Shown: positions 1 to 7,949 of the stretch, one piece after another
How positions within the stretch are numbered: position 1 is the stretch's first letter
How the letters are laid out: each line of letters starts with the position of its first letter
NCBI GenBank assembly: GCA_021323995.1
Contig: JAJPJY010000069.1
Location: 1 to 43,147 of the forward strand
Direction: 5' to 3'
Origin: a bacterium
GTDB taxonomy: Archaea; Thermoproteota; Bathyarchaeia; 40CM-2-53-6
Length of the DNA: 43,147 bases
Notes under the pieces: model-generated
Seen by the model: only the letters and a program-made list of their open reading frames with translations
The model's database searches: none
Told to the model about the DNA's origin: nothing
Position numbers and translations under genes: made by a program

Positions 1-43
1 AGACCTGTAGAGGGGTCCTACCAGAAGAGAGGATTTGACGGAT

Positions 44-343
44 CTAAGATTTTGTCTTTGCGGCGTGTTTGTCTCTAGTATGCTGGTCTAGTGCAGTTTG
101 CGAGCCGAATACTGCTCCGCACTGTGCACACTTGAACTGGCCAGCCGTAGCGCCTGCTGCCGGCTTGCCCATCATTACTCCTCCGACTATGATGAGGGCT
201 CCAAGGACTGCGAGTCCCAAGCCTCCTAATGGGATGATATGGTGAGTTCTTCCTCCCAGAAGATCAGTGTAGGATGCGACTGCGTACGTGGCGATTCCCG
301 CAGCTAGTAGTACTACGCCGAGGACGAGGAAGCTCTTGTTCAC
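44..343 (-). CDS. small two-TM membrane protein with C-terminal C2H2 zinc finger
   Basis: The 99-residue product has two hydrophobic segments (about residues 5-25 and 38-58) followed by a single classic C2H2 finger near residues 72-93: C-x2-C, 12 residues, H-x4-H, then a basic tail. The finger should sit on the cytoplasmic side and could bind nucleic acid or another protein. The ATG start lies just before a divergent intergenic region. I do not recognise a named family. The membrane-plus-C2H2 layout recurs in small archaeal proteins, but the role is unknown. Confidence 0.75.
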   Translation of the reverse strand: MNKSFLVLGVVLLAAGIATYAVASYTDLLGGRTHHIIPLGGLGLAVLGALIIVGGVMMGKPAAGATAGQFKCAQCGAVFGSQTALDQHTRDKHAAKTKS

Positions 344-516
344 GATTGACCGGTATTCTGGTCGGAGAACACCGTTCTTAAGCTCTACGAAAGGAGCAGA
401 CCCTGGTCAAGACCAGGCGACAACCGATAAGGCTGGTTCATTCCGATCGCCTCTGCGTGTTGCATCTCATCAAGGCTTAACTATCGATTATGCAATGAGG
501 GTCGAGCGTCCAAAGA

Positions 517-810
517 TTGGCACAACCTGAAGAAGCACCCCGCAAACCCGCTCCTGAGAGGAAGAGGATCTCCAAACTGCAACTGGCAAAATACGACTCA
601 ACACCCCTCTACTACTATACCGAAAAAAATCTTCTCGACCGGGTTACTGTTCTGAAGGAACAGGGCAAGGAGATCTACCTGATCGCGGGACGATACACAA
701 GGTTTGAGAACGATTCACGAGTCTATAATCAGTTAACAGACGATGAGAAGGCTCAGATCGAGAAACAGCTCCGGATGGGCCGAAAAGATGCTTTGATCAG
801 TTTCCTCTAG
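517..810 (+). CDS. hypothetical small protein
   Basis: A 97-residue soluble, charged protein with a Pro/Lys/Arg-rich N-terminus and a compact region rich in Tyr, Asp and Lys; no membrane segment or signal peptide. The start is TTG, chosen because a GAGG run lies about 17 bases upstream and no ATG is in frame nearby. It is followed 44 bases later by another hypothetical gene in the same direction, so the two may be co-transcribed. No family recognised. Confidence 0.6.
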   Translation: MAQPEEAPRKPAPERKRISKLQLAKYDSTPLYYYTEKNLLDRVTVLKEQGKEIYLIAGRYTRFENDSRVYNQLTDDEKAQIEKQLRMGRKDALISFL

Positions 811-854
811 AAAACCGATAAGACTTTCTACCCCATGACAGGTGTGGCTGAAAC

Positions 855-1232
855 ATGACGCCCCTCGAAGAGCTCACAAGCCTCGTCGTTGAAAAGGGCC
901 GGAAGATACTCGTTGCGGAGAACCCGGTCGACCTTCAAAACCTCCAAGCCGAGAACTCGGTCTACATCCTTCAACTGCCTGAGGGCGGCTCTTCAGCGGG
1001 AGGCCGGACAGGAGGCTTTGGAGAACGACGATTGGAGAGACTGTACGCGTTCCACTACGAGAACGGGGCATGTTACAAACTGTTCGAGGTCGACAACCCG
1101 GAAAAACTGGAAAGGTTCGACCTGCCCTATCACGCTGCCGGGACCCCGATAATACTCCCTGACGGTTCTGAGCATGTGATTTCAGGGGTCATAGACCCGG
1201 AGTTCGTAGAGTCCTACAAGAGAATAGTCTGA
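855..1232 (+). CDS. hypothetical protein
   Basis: A 125-residue soluble protein beginning at ATG, with a central Gly/Ser-rich linker (about residues 43-56) separating two alpha/beta-like portions. No signal peptide or membrane segment and no diagnostic catalytic motif. It follows the gene ending at 810 on the same strand and converges with the membrane-anchored protein ending at 1252. Function unknown. Confidence 0.65.
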   Translation: MTPLEELTSLVVEKGRKILVAENPVDLQNLQAENSVYILQLPEGGSSAGGRTGGFGERRLERLYAFHYENGACYKLFEVDNPEKLERFDLPYHAAGTPIILPDGSEHVISGVIDPEFVESYKRIV

Positions 1233-1251
1233 GACAGCTTCTGCCCCACGA

Positions 1252-1809
1252 TCAGCTTACCGTGGCAGTTGCTTGCGGTGTCAGGTGACCGTTCATTGCC
1301 AGTATCTCCGCATCGTTGAATGAGACTGTTAGGAGGAGCCGGGTCTGCGTGCCGGGGCTGCTCTGGAATCCTCCTCCAACAATCGAGACCTTAAGCGAAC
1401 CGCTCGGGACAGTGTAAGTCACGTTTCCAACAGTGGAAAAGTCGACTACGGCTGTCGAGACGGTGAACCGGAGCTGATCATATGATCCAGTCGCAAGGTT
1501 CGTCGACGCCAATGTTCGAGAATTATTCAGGATAGTGAGCATGTCAACCATGGTCGGCGGTCCTACTATAGAATGCCAGCCCGTATCGTTAGTGCTTCCA
1601 ATTCCTGCTTGATGAATCTCGATGCCGACAAACGTGATGTAGATGTGCAGTATGGTCGAGTTGTAGTGTGGATTACCTCCGTTCCCGCCGGGCGGGTCAG
1701 TAATGCTGAGGGTTACACTTCCTTGGGCGTAGTCGTGGTAGAAGAAATAACCGGCTATTACACCGACAATAAGGATAACCAGGACAGTCGCAATCTTCCC
1801 CTTAGCCAA
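1252..1809 (-). CDS. membrane-anchored DUF4382-like protein
   Basis: The 185-residue product starts with a basic stretch and a hydrophobic segment (about residues 5-24) that would serve as signal anchor, so the rest is outside the cell. The pattern GSVTLSITDPP, then an ILHIYITFVGIEIH-like strand, then a GW/D-L block and a G-Y-x-x-L/I-R-F strand resembles the DUF4382 domain, a predicted extracellular beta-sandwich. The start is TTG preceded by a GAGGG run. Substrate or partner unknown. Confidence 0.65.
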   Translation of the reverse strand: MAKGKIATVLVILIVGVIAGYFFYHDYAQGSVTLSITDPPGGNGGNPHYNSTILHIYITFVGIEIHQAGIGSTNDTGWHSIVGPPTMVDMLTILNNSRTLASTNLATGSYDQLRFTVSTAVVDFSTVGNVTYTVPSGSLKVSIVGGGFQSSPGTQTRLLLTVSFNDAEILAMNGHLTPQATATVS

Positions 1810-1911
1810 CCCTCTTCAACCGGGACTACGCGCTTCTCAACTATCGGGAGTCGCGAACGGGCTTATCCCTAGCATAACCCTGTTAGGACTCGGACAGTTA
1901 CAAATCCGGAA

Positions 1912-2817
1912 TCAGCCCGCGGCCGGAAGCGGCTTCGGGACAGGCTCGCGAGAGAGAATGATGAAAATTGTATCCTTGCCAGATTCTCGCGTCAATCGCC
2001 GCTCTAAGGAAGCTTTCTCTGATGCTGAGAGATCTCTAGCAGCATAGATTTCCAAGTCCAGCCCATCCGCACTGGCACTAGTTCTCAAACCGTTTTCAAC
2101 ATAGGCTAGCGCAGGTCTGAACAGTTGACCATGGAGATTCTCTAGCTCGACGGTCGATAAGGTGTTGGGCGTGGCTTTTTCTTTGAGAATCCTGTACAAT
2201 TCGGGAATGTCTGGAATGTTGAGAGTCTGAGACTGGTGCTTGAACTCGTGGAGCTCGAATCGTAGCTCTCCAATCTTTCCCTTGCTCCATAGTCTCGAAT
2301 GATCTTCTGCAGCCAGCCCGGATCCGAAGTCAGCGTAGGCGAGCAGAACGTTAGCGTTACTCATGTATTCTGCCAGGATCATTTTTCCCTCAAACGGAAA
2401 CTTTGCCGTCCCAGATGTAGAAGATGGATTGTTTCGATCGTCGACAGGAAGGACTTCTTCCGTGCTCTGGAAGATGAGAGCAGACTTCTCTCTAGAGACT
2501 CCATTTTCTGTCAAGTATCGATTCGCGAGATAAATGGTGTCTTCGAACAGGGCCGGATCTGGAAAGAGACGAGGGAAGCGCAGCGACAACTGATAGACGT
2601 CTACTCGAACTGTCAAAGCCTCAGGTTTCCAGACATGTTCTCTCGCCCTAGATGATTCTAATCCAGTGGATGTCTCGCGAAGTAAAAGAATACTTCGAGC
2701 ATGCATCGTCCACGCGGGACACTTTAGGGAAGGGGAGGATTGGTATGGAATCCTGACCAGATCCTGACCAGTTCCTATTAGGAGGATTTGGCGAGAGTCT
2801 ACAAGTCTTAATGTCAT
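1912..2817 (-). CDS. hypothetical protein, 5' end uncertain
   Basis: The frame is open for 301 codons, but its most upstream ATG at 2817 overlaps the start of the divergent regulator at 2811. A start at the internal ATG at 2706 (264 residues) is more likely and leaves about 100 bases for two promoters. The product is soluble, with a mixed acidic/basic composition and no recognised motif. Because it is divergent from an ArsR-like gene, it may be controlled through the same intergenic region. Confidence 0.5.
   Translation of the reverse strand: MTLRLVDSRQILLIGTGQDLVRIPYQSSPSLKCPAWTMHARSILLLRETSTGLESSRAREHVWKPEALTVRVDVYQLSLRFPRLFPDPALFEDTIYLANRYLTENGVSREKSALIFQSTEEVLPVDDRNNPSSTSGTAKFPFEGKMILAEYMSNANVLLAYADFGSGLAAEDHSRLWSKGKIGELRFELHEFKHQSQTLNIPDIPELYRILKEKATPNTLSTVELENLHGQLFRPALAYVENGLRTSASADGLDLEIYAARDLSASEKASLERRLTRESGKDTIFIILSREPVPKPLPAAG
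2750..2771. repeat. tandem 11-bp repeat in divergent promoter region
   Basis: Two perfect back-to-back copies of ATCCTGACCAG lie between the divergent genes starting near 2706 (minus) and 2811 (plus). A tandem site in front of a winged-helix regulator gene is consistent with an operator, but this is inference from position. Confidence 0.45.
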
Positions 2818-3191
2818 TGACTACAAAGCGGACCCTTGACGCCCCCGGCGAAATGGAATTGGCCAAGCTTCACTCTCCCTCCGAGACTTCTTGGAGACGA
2901 CTTTTGTGGTATATTCTGGCCGGGTCCCGCGGCGGCGTCAACCGGGGCAGAATAATCAACCTGTTACGCGTTGAGCCTCACAACATTAACCAGCTGGCTG
3001 ACGCCTTAGACGTTCACTATAGAGTGGCCGAGCATCATATCCGAGCATTAGAGAAGAACAATCTCATCACTCCCGCCGGAGAACACTATGGCAAGCTCTA
3101 CTTTCTCTCACAAGAGATGGAGGCGCATCTCGGTCTCTTCGACGAGGTCTGGAAGAAGATACAGCCCTCGAATCGGGAGGTGAAAAAGTAA
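2811..3191 (+). CDS. ArsR-like winged-helix transcriptional regulator
   Basis: A 126-residue protein whose central part (about residues 40-100) reads as a winged helix-turn-helix: R-I-I-N-L-L, then INQLADALDVHYRVAEHHI as recognition helices, then a wing ending in YGKLYFLS. This is the archaeal ArsR/HTH_20-type fold used for DNA binding. No metal-binding cysteines are present, so metal sensing is not indicated. Its stop overlaps the ATG of the following small membrane protein, so the two are one translational unit. ATG 2811 is used; ATG 2853 is an alternative. Confidence 0.75.
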   Translation: MSLTTKRTLDAPGEMELAKLHSPSETSWRRLLWYILAGSRGGVNRGRIINLLRVEPHNINQLADALDVHYRVAEHHIRALEKNNLITPAGEHYGKLYFLSQEMEAHLGLFDEVWKKIQPSNREVKK

Positions 3192-3475
3192 TGTCGTTGC
3201 TAATGGAAATAAGCATGTACTCCGCAGCCCTCAGCGCAATCCTCCTGCTCGGTCTAATCGCAACATATGGCCGGATCTATCGGGACACTCGCGCCCAGTT
3301 CAGCCTCGGACTCACAATCTTCGCACTCGTACTTTTCGCTCAGAACATTCTCGCAGTCTATTCGTTCATCACCATGTCCAACCTCATACCCGACCCGATG
3401 CCCGCATACCTGCTCGGGATCAACATCACAGAAGTGCTGGGGATTGCAGTGCTATTCAGGACTACGATCCGGTAA
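3191..3475 (+). CDS. three-TM protein paired with the upstream regulator
   Basis: A 94-residue, almost wholly hydrophobic protein with three predicted membrane segments (about residues 8-25, 38-58, 68-88). The start codon overlaps the stop of the winged-helix gene. Archaeal genomes, notably haloarchaea with the DUF7521 family, often hold such regulator/membrane-protein pairs, suggesting that the membrane protein signals to or tethers the regulator. That role is inference. Confidence 0.65.
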   Translation: MSLLMEISMYSAALSAILLLGLIATYGRIYRDTRAQFSLGLTIFALVLFAQNILAVYSFITMSNLIPDPMPAYLLGINITEVLGIAVLFRTTIR

Positions 3476-3584
3476 AAATAGGCCGGATCTAGACCGGAGA
3501 AAGACCACATCTCGCTCATTCCGTAAATAGAATCGGCACAGACTACCACGCATCGGCCATGAACACGGGAGGTGAGTTTGTAGA

Positions 3585-4694
3585 ATGAAAAACCAGAAAC
3601 TCTCCATATTCGTCGCAGTTCTAGCATTACTAGTCGTCGTTGTTCCAAGTGTTGGAGCGGTTCCCCGTGCTCACGCGCAGGGATCAGCAGGGACAGTCTA
3701 CATCATGACAAACGATCCAACTGGCAACCAGATCGTAGTCTACAGTCGATCGGCTGACGGCAGTCTAACCTGGGTAGCAAATGTCGCTACTAATGGTCTT
3801 GGACTAAATGGTCTAGCGGGAAGCGTTCAGAGCGCCTTGGCTCTCAGCAGTGATGGCAAGTGGCTCTTCGCGGTGAATGCAGGAAGCAATAGTGTAAGCG
3901 TCTTCCAGGTCAGCAAGAGCGGACTCGTTCTAACTGATACAGCGTCCTCCGGCGGAGTTCGTCCTGTTAGCGTAACGGTCTTCGGCTCCTGGGTCTATGT
4001 CCTCAACAACAACACTGCAAACGCTGCTGGCAATATCGCCGGCTTCTCCCTAAGCGCAAATGGCAAACTATCACCTATTGCGGGATCGGTTCAGCCGCTG
4101 AGTGGAGTCGCTACCGTAGCCGAGATCGCGTTCAACCCAACCGGCACAATACTCGCAGTTACCGAGAAGTCAACCAACCTCATCGACACTTACACGGTCA
4201 ACAGTCAAGGAGTTGCTACCGGTCCAACCACTACTCCATCGAGCGGGGCTGAGCCTTTCGGCTTTGTCTTCGACTCCAAGGGTACACTCCTCGTCAGCGA
4301 GGCTCCGGGCAGCGCAGCATCCTCATACTCAGTATCATCCGCAGGCGCAGTAACCACCATCAGCGGATCCATCGCAAACGGCCAACTAGCAGCTTGCTGG
4401 CTGGTCGCCACTGGAAACAGCCGCTACGCATACACGGCAAACGCACACAACCACACCATATCCAGCTATACAATTAGCCCAGACGGTACTCTGACACTGC
4501 TCAAGCCAGTTGCCGCCGATACGGGCGCTACTGATCTTGACATGGCCTTCACCGGAAACAGCCACTTCCTCTACGTCTTCGTACACGGCTCTAACTCTAT
4601 CGAAGGATTCAGCGTCAACCACGACGGAAGCCTAGAACTCGTAACAACAGTCACTGGAGTCCCAGCAACCGCAGACGGACTAGCAGCCTTCTAA
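3585..4694 (+). CDS. secreted beta-propeller protein, lactonase/YVTN-like
   Basis: The 369-residue product has a clear signal peptide (basic start, hydrophobic core to about residue 25, Ala-x-Ala-type end near AHA). The mature part repeats a blade pattern of S-x-D-G-K/S-L, F-x-x-N-x-G-S-N-S-V-S-V-F and similar units, typical of the lactonase/6-phosphogluconolactonase-like seven-bladed propeller family. Being exported, it is more likely a surface binding protein than a pentose-phosphate enzyme. ATG with GGAGGTGAG about 10 bases upstream. A T-run follows the stop. Confidence 0.75.
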   Translation: MKNQKLSIFVAVLALLVVVVPSVGAVPRAHAQGSAGTVYIMTNDPTGNQIVVYSRSADGSLTWVANVATNGLGLNGLAGSVQSALALSSDGKWLFAVNAGSNSVSVFQVSKSGLVLTDTASSGGVRPVSVTVFGSWVYVLNNNTANAAGNIAGFSLSANGKLSPIAGSVQPLSGVATVAEIAFNPTGTILAVTEKSTNLIDTYTVNSQGVATGPTTTPSSGAEPFGFVFDSKGTLLVSEAPGSAASSYSVSSAGAVTTISGSIANGQLAACWLVATGNSRYAYTANAHNHTISSYTISPDGTLTLLKPVAADTGATDLDMAFTGNSHFLYVFVHGSNSIEGFSVNHDGSLELVTTVTGVPATADGLAAF

Positions 4695-4711
4695 ACTCCC
4701 AAAACTGCCCC

Positions 4712-4717
4712 TTTTTT
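4712..4717 (+). terminator. T-run terminator after the propeller gene
   Basis: Six T residues lie 18 bases past the stop, inside a GCCC...GGGC inverted pair. Archaeal termination commonly uses such T tracts. The region is convergent with panD. Confidence 0.4.
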
Positions 4718-4758
4718 CTAGGGCTTACTCTTTCTTTGATTGTCCACAGCGACTGTCT

Positions 4759-5154
4759 TTAGCGGAAGATCGCTTGGTGCTTGACTGTCTGGACAAGGTG
4801 TCCTTTCGGCTTAAGCCTATTTTCCCTGTCGACAAGTACAACGTGAGGCTTCCAGTGCAGTGCTTGTTTCTCGCTCATCCAAGCGAAGGCTGTGATGATG
4901 ATCTCGTCTCCCTGCTGGACCTTTCGGGCGGCGGCGCCGTTGATCGCAGCGGTCCCGCTTCCTCTCGGGGCTGAGAGAGCGTAGGTGGAGAATCTTTCCC
5001 CATTGGTAATGTTCCAGATGTCGACTTGTTCGAAGGGAATGATGCCGGCAGCCTCCATCAGGGATGAGTCTATCTCGATGCTTCCCTCATAGTTGAGGTC
5101 GGCACCGGTCACTCTAGCACGGTGGATCTTGCCCTTGAGCATTCGAAGCTGCAA
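4759..5154 (-). CDS. panD: pyruvoyl-dependent aspartate 1-decarboxylase
   Basis: The enzyme decarboxylates L-aspartate to beta-alanine for pantothenate/CoA synthesis. The 131-residue sequence follows the bacterial PanD proenzyme closely: a Lys-Gly-Lys-x-His start, the self-cleavage site YEGS with Gly24-Ser25 (Ser25 becomes the pyruvoyl group), the catalytic Tyr58 in FSTY preceded by Arg54, and N72-GAA. These positions match the E. coli numbering exactly. Most archaea make beta-alanine with a PLP-dependent decarboxylase (MfnA), so a bacterial-type PanD suggests transfer. ATG at 5154; a second ATG at 5142 is possible. Confidence 0.92.
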   Translation of the reverse strand: MQLRMLKGKIHRARVTGADLNYEGSIEIDSSLMEAAGIIPFEQVDIWNITNGERFSTYALSAPRGSGTAAINGAAARKVQQGDEIIITAFAWMSEKQALHWKPHVVLVDRENRLKPKGHLVQTVKHQAIFR

Positions 5155-5274
5155 TACCTGTTCGCCTTCTACAGTGATAATGGTGAGACTCGCTAGAATT
5201 GAATGAGAGCTACCTTCTCTCTAGAGAACATAGGAGCTTAGCTGGAACGTGTCAAACGATTCGTAGCTGATCGC

Positions 5275-6477
5275 TTATGCTTCCTCGGGCGGTGTTGCCT
5301 TGTGAAACATGCGATAAAGCATTGCGTCATAGCCGATTTTCAATACTCCTGCGAACACGAAGGGCGAGCCGATCCATAGAACGGTAATCAGGTACCCGGC
5401 CAGCGAGGGACTGACGGATTGAGCGCTGGTTCGTGAAACGTTGGTGAAACCGGCTGCGGGAGTCCTGTCTCGTTCCGAGACCATGCTCATCAAGAACGAT
5501 TGTCTAGTAGGGACATCCATCTGAGAAAGTGATTGTCTGCCAAGCAAGAGAATGATCGCGGGTCCTGCCGATGGGGCAAACGGGATCGCCGCGAGCAGGA
5601 CGTTGGATGGAATATGACTGAAGACCATCGTATTGACGAGGCCGAAACGATGCGCGAGCCGTGCGGCCAGCAGGAAAGAGACCGCGGTTACGACTTGGGC
5701 GGTTCCAAACAAGAGTCCGAGCGATGTTAGGTCTAACGAGTATCTCTCGAAGAAGTAGTACGATAAGATGCTCTGGCCGACGAATCCTCCCGCGAACGCG
5801 TCCACCGAGAACAAGGCGGACATCTTGTACACGATAGGCTTGGACTCTCTAGACAATACTTGACGAGATGAGGATACCGTTTGCTCTTGTTCAATTTTTT
5901 TGGAGAGACGGGAATAGAGAAGTGCGCCTAGGAGCCCGGAGACGAGATAGGCGGCGAAGAGTGGTCGATAGCCTGCGATGCCCGGACCCAGGTATCGAGG
6001 AAGTCCGGCCAGAAATGATCCGATAGATAGGGACGCGTAGCCGACTAGGTTGTAGAGGCTGAAGGTTAGTGTTCGCCGTTTCAGGTCAGAGGTTCTCGGC
6101 AGGATCGCCTGGTCGAGTGACAGGAAGGGTCCGGTCTCTCCCGATCCCACGGACATGTTCCCAACAATGCCCGCAGCGACCGGCGCCCACCAAGAGGCTG
6201 AGGCGAATAGCAAGGCTCCTGCGAGCGCGTCTGTCAAGGCAAAGAAACCGAGAGAACGTCTGCGTCCAATTCGGTCCGCTACGAGGCTAGCGATGAAAGT
6301 GTAGAATGCGCTGGTTGCGACCGTTAGTGTCAGGACAATACCGATCTGGACGGCATTGAATCCTAGCTGGCTTAGATAGACGGGGAATAGAACGCCGAGG
6401 AAACCGTACGGGATTGTCCGGACCATCTTCTCGGCGAGGACCAGTCTTCCATCGCGAGAGATCCAGCTGAGAAACAT
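5275..6477 (-). CDS. MFS transporter
   Basis: A 400-residue, twelve-segment major facilitator superfamily protein with a motif-A-like loop DRIGRRRSL between the second and third membrane segments and a charged central loop (about residues 190-205) between the two six-helix halves. The frame is open to 6525, but ATG 6477 is preferred: it leaves about 60 bases for the divergent promoter shared with the ChrB-like gene, and the protein then begins directly with its first hydrophobic region. Substrate unknown. The divergent partner hints at metal or oxyanion stress. Confidence 0.8.
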   Translation of the reverse strand: MFLSWISRDGRLVLAEKMVRTIPYGFLGVLFPVYLSQLGFNAVQIGIVLTLTVATSAFYTFIASLVADRIGRRRSLGFFALTDALAGALLFASASWWAPVAAGIVGNMSVGSGETGPFLSLDQAILPRTSDLKRRTLTFSLYNLVGYASLSIGSFLAGLPRYLGPGIAGYRPLFAAYLVSGLLGALLYSRLSKKIEQEQTVSSSRQVLSRESKPIVYKMSALFSVDAFAGGFVGQSILSYYFFERYSLDLTSLGLLFGTAQVVTAVSFLLAARLAHRFGLVNTMVFSHIPSNVLLAAIPFAPSAGPAIILLLGRQSLSQMDVPTRQSFLMSMVSERDRTPAAGFTNVSRTSAQSVSPSLAGYLITVLWIGSPFVFAGVLKIGYDAMLYRMFHKATPPEEA

Positions 6478-6503
6478 TGCCGATTCCTGCGTGTTGAGGG
6501 TGG

Positions 6504-6520
6504 TGTTTACATAGATAATC
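6504..6520 (+). promoter_or_regulatory. TATA-like box for the ChrB-like gene
   Basis: The A/T-rich run GTTTACATAGATAATC is centred about 25-30 bases before ATG 6537, giving a predicted leaderless or nearly leaderless transcript, common in archaea. It sits in the short divergent region with the MFS gene. Confidence 0.4.
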
Positions 6521-6536
6521 TGCACACTCGAGAGTT

Positions 6537-7016
6537 ATGAAATGGGTTACTCGAGAAAAGGCGAAGGTCGACCGGATCGCGTGCCCTTGGCTGATCAGAA
6601 AGTTCGTTGACAAGAACCCCGAATTCCTCTTCGTCCCACCCGAGACTATTCCACGAGTCGTCAAAGACACAGGCGCGATAGCATACGACGCCAAGGGTGT
6701 AGAACTGACACATTACAAGGAGAACGGTGAAGAGCGCGTCAGCTTCGACGCGATTATCAAGAAGTACAGTCTGACGGACCCAGCGCTACTCGAGCTCGCC
6801 AAGATAGTAAGAGGAGCAGACGCGAAAATCCCGAACCCTCCGCCGGAATCGGCTGGACTCGAAGCCGTAGCGCATGGTTTCCGGAATCTTTCCAAGGACG
6901 ACTTTGACAACATGCGACTACAATTCCCAACCTATGATGCTCTCTACAAGTTCTGCCAGCTGAAGGTCGAAGGAACTCAGAAGCTAGAGTACAACGTCGC
7001 TCAAGCCGCACGGTAA
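6537..7016 (+). CDS. ChrB C-terminal-domain protein
   Basis: The 159-residue protein matches the C-terminal domain of chromate-resistance protein ChrB along its whole length: WVTREKAKVDRIACPWLIR at the start, D-x-x-x-E-F-L-F-V-P, GAIAYDAKGVELTH, LAKIVRGAD and PPESAGLEA. The N-terminal ChrB domain is absent. In bacteria ChrB regulates or supports chromate resistance. Here a divergent MFS gene rather than ChrA lies beside it, so a chromate role is only a suggestion. The downstream propeller gene follows within 16 bases. Confidence 0.82.
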   Translation: MKWVTREKAKVDRIACPWLIRKFVDKNPEFLFVPPETIPRVVKDTGAIAYDAKGVELTHYKENGEERVSFDAIIKKYSLTDPALLELAKIVRGADAKIPNPPPESAGLEAVAHGFRNLSKDDFDNMRLQFPTYDALYKFCQLKVEGTQKLEYNVAQAAR

Positions 7017-7031
7017 GTCTAGGGTCAAAGC

Positions 7032-7949
7032 CTGAAACTCCTCGGCCACATAGACCTGCCTACTCACCAGAACAAGGGCGGCTTCGACCACGCCGCCATC
7101 CACGACAAGTCAGGAACCCTATACGTCGCGCACACAGCTAATGACTCGGTCGATCTGATCGACATCCGGACCGACAAATATTTGCGCTCAATTCAAAATC
7201 TTCCCGGAGTCGCGGGCGTGCTTGTCTCGAACGAGAAAGATCTGGTCTTCACCTCCAACCGCGGCGAGAAGACCGTAAGCATATTTCACCACGGCAGAGA
7301 GAACAATCTGGACAAGATACGCGTAGGCGGCTTTCCGAACGGACTAGCCTATGATCCATCGCGAGACAATCTCATCGCCGCAAACGTTTCTCGTCCTGAT
7401 GATCCTAATCCGATCACGGTTTCCGTGGTAGATGCAAGAAAGAAGGTACTGGAAGCTGACATCATAGTTCCGGGACGGACTCGATGGACAATCTACGACG
7501 CGAAATCGGACCGTTTCTTTGTCAACATCTCAAAACCCTCACAGATTGTCGCGATCGAAAGTAAGGATCCAGACGGAATAGCAGCCAGCTATGATATCCC
7601 TGCGACAGGTCCCCACGGACTTGACATTGACTCTGAAGATAGGAAGCTCTTCTGCGCTTGTGATCAAGCAGCTCTATTCACGGTTGACCTAAGATCAGGA
7701 AAAGTTGCCAGAATGGGGCCACTCACCGGCCCGCCTGACGTCATATTCTACAACAAACGCTTGAACCATCTTTACTTGGCCATTGGAGATCCCGGAGTGA
7801 TCGACGTTTACGATACAAACAAGGGAAAGCTGGTCGAATCAGTGAAGACGGAGCGCGGAGCGCATACCATCGCCTATAGCCAGGCGGACAACAAGGTGTA
7901 TGCGTTCCTGCCGGAGACCCACAGAGCTTTGGTATACCTGGATGAATGA
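7032..7949 (+). CDS. cytoplasmic YncE/YVTN-like beta-propeller, probable CTG start
   Basis: The 305-codon protein consists of repeated propeller blades (Y-V-A-H-T-x-N-D-S-V-D-L-I-D and similar units). No signal peptide is visible. The first usual start codon (TTG 7182) would cut off the first blade. The frame upstream is open to a stop at 7020 and contains no ATG, GTG or TTG. A CTG at 7032, preceded by AGGG, gives the expected start (M)KLLGHIDLP. It follows the ChrB-like gene closely and its stop overlaps the next ATG, so the three genes look like an operon. Confidence 0.75.
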   Translation: MKLLGHIDLPTHQNKGGFDHAAIHDKSGTLYVAHTANDSVDLIDIRTDKYLRSIQNLPGVAGVLVSNEKDLVFTSNRGEKTVSIFHHGRENNLDKIRVGGFPNGLAYDPSRDNLIAANVSRPDDPNPITVSVVDARKKVLEADIIVPGRTRWTIYDAKSDRFFVNISKPSQIVAIESKDPDGIAASYDIPATGPHGLDIDSEDRKLFCACDQAALFTVDLRSGKVARMGPLTGPPDVIFYNKRLNHLYLAIGDPGVIDVYDTNKGKLVESVKTERGAHTIAYSQADNKVYAFLPETHRALVYLDE

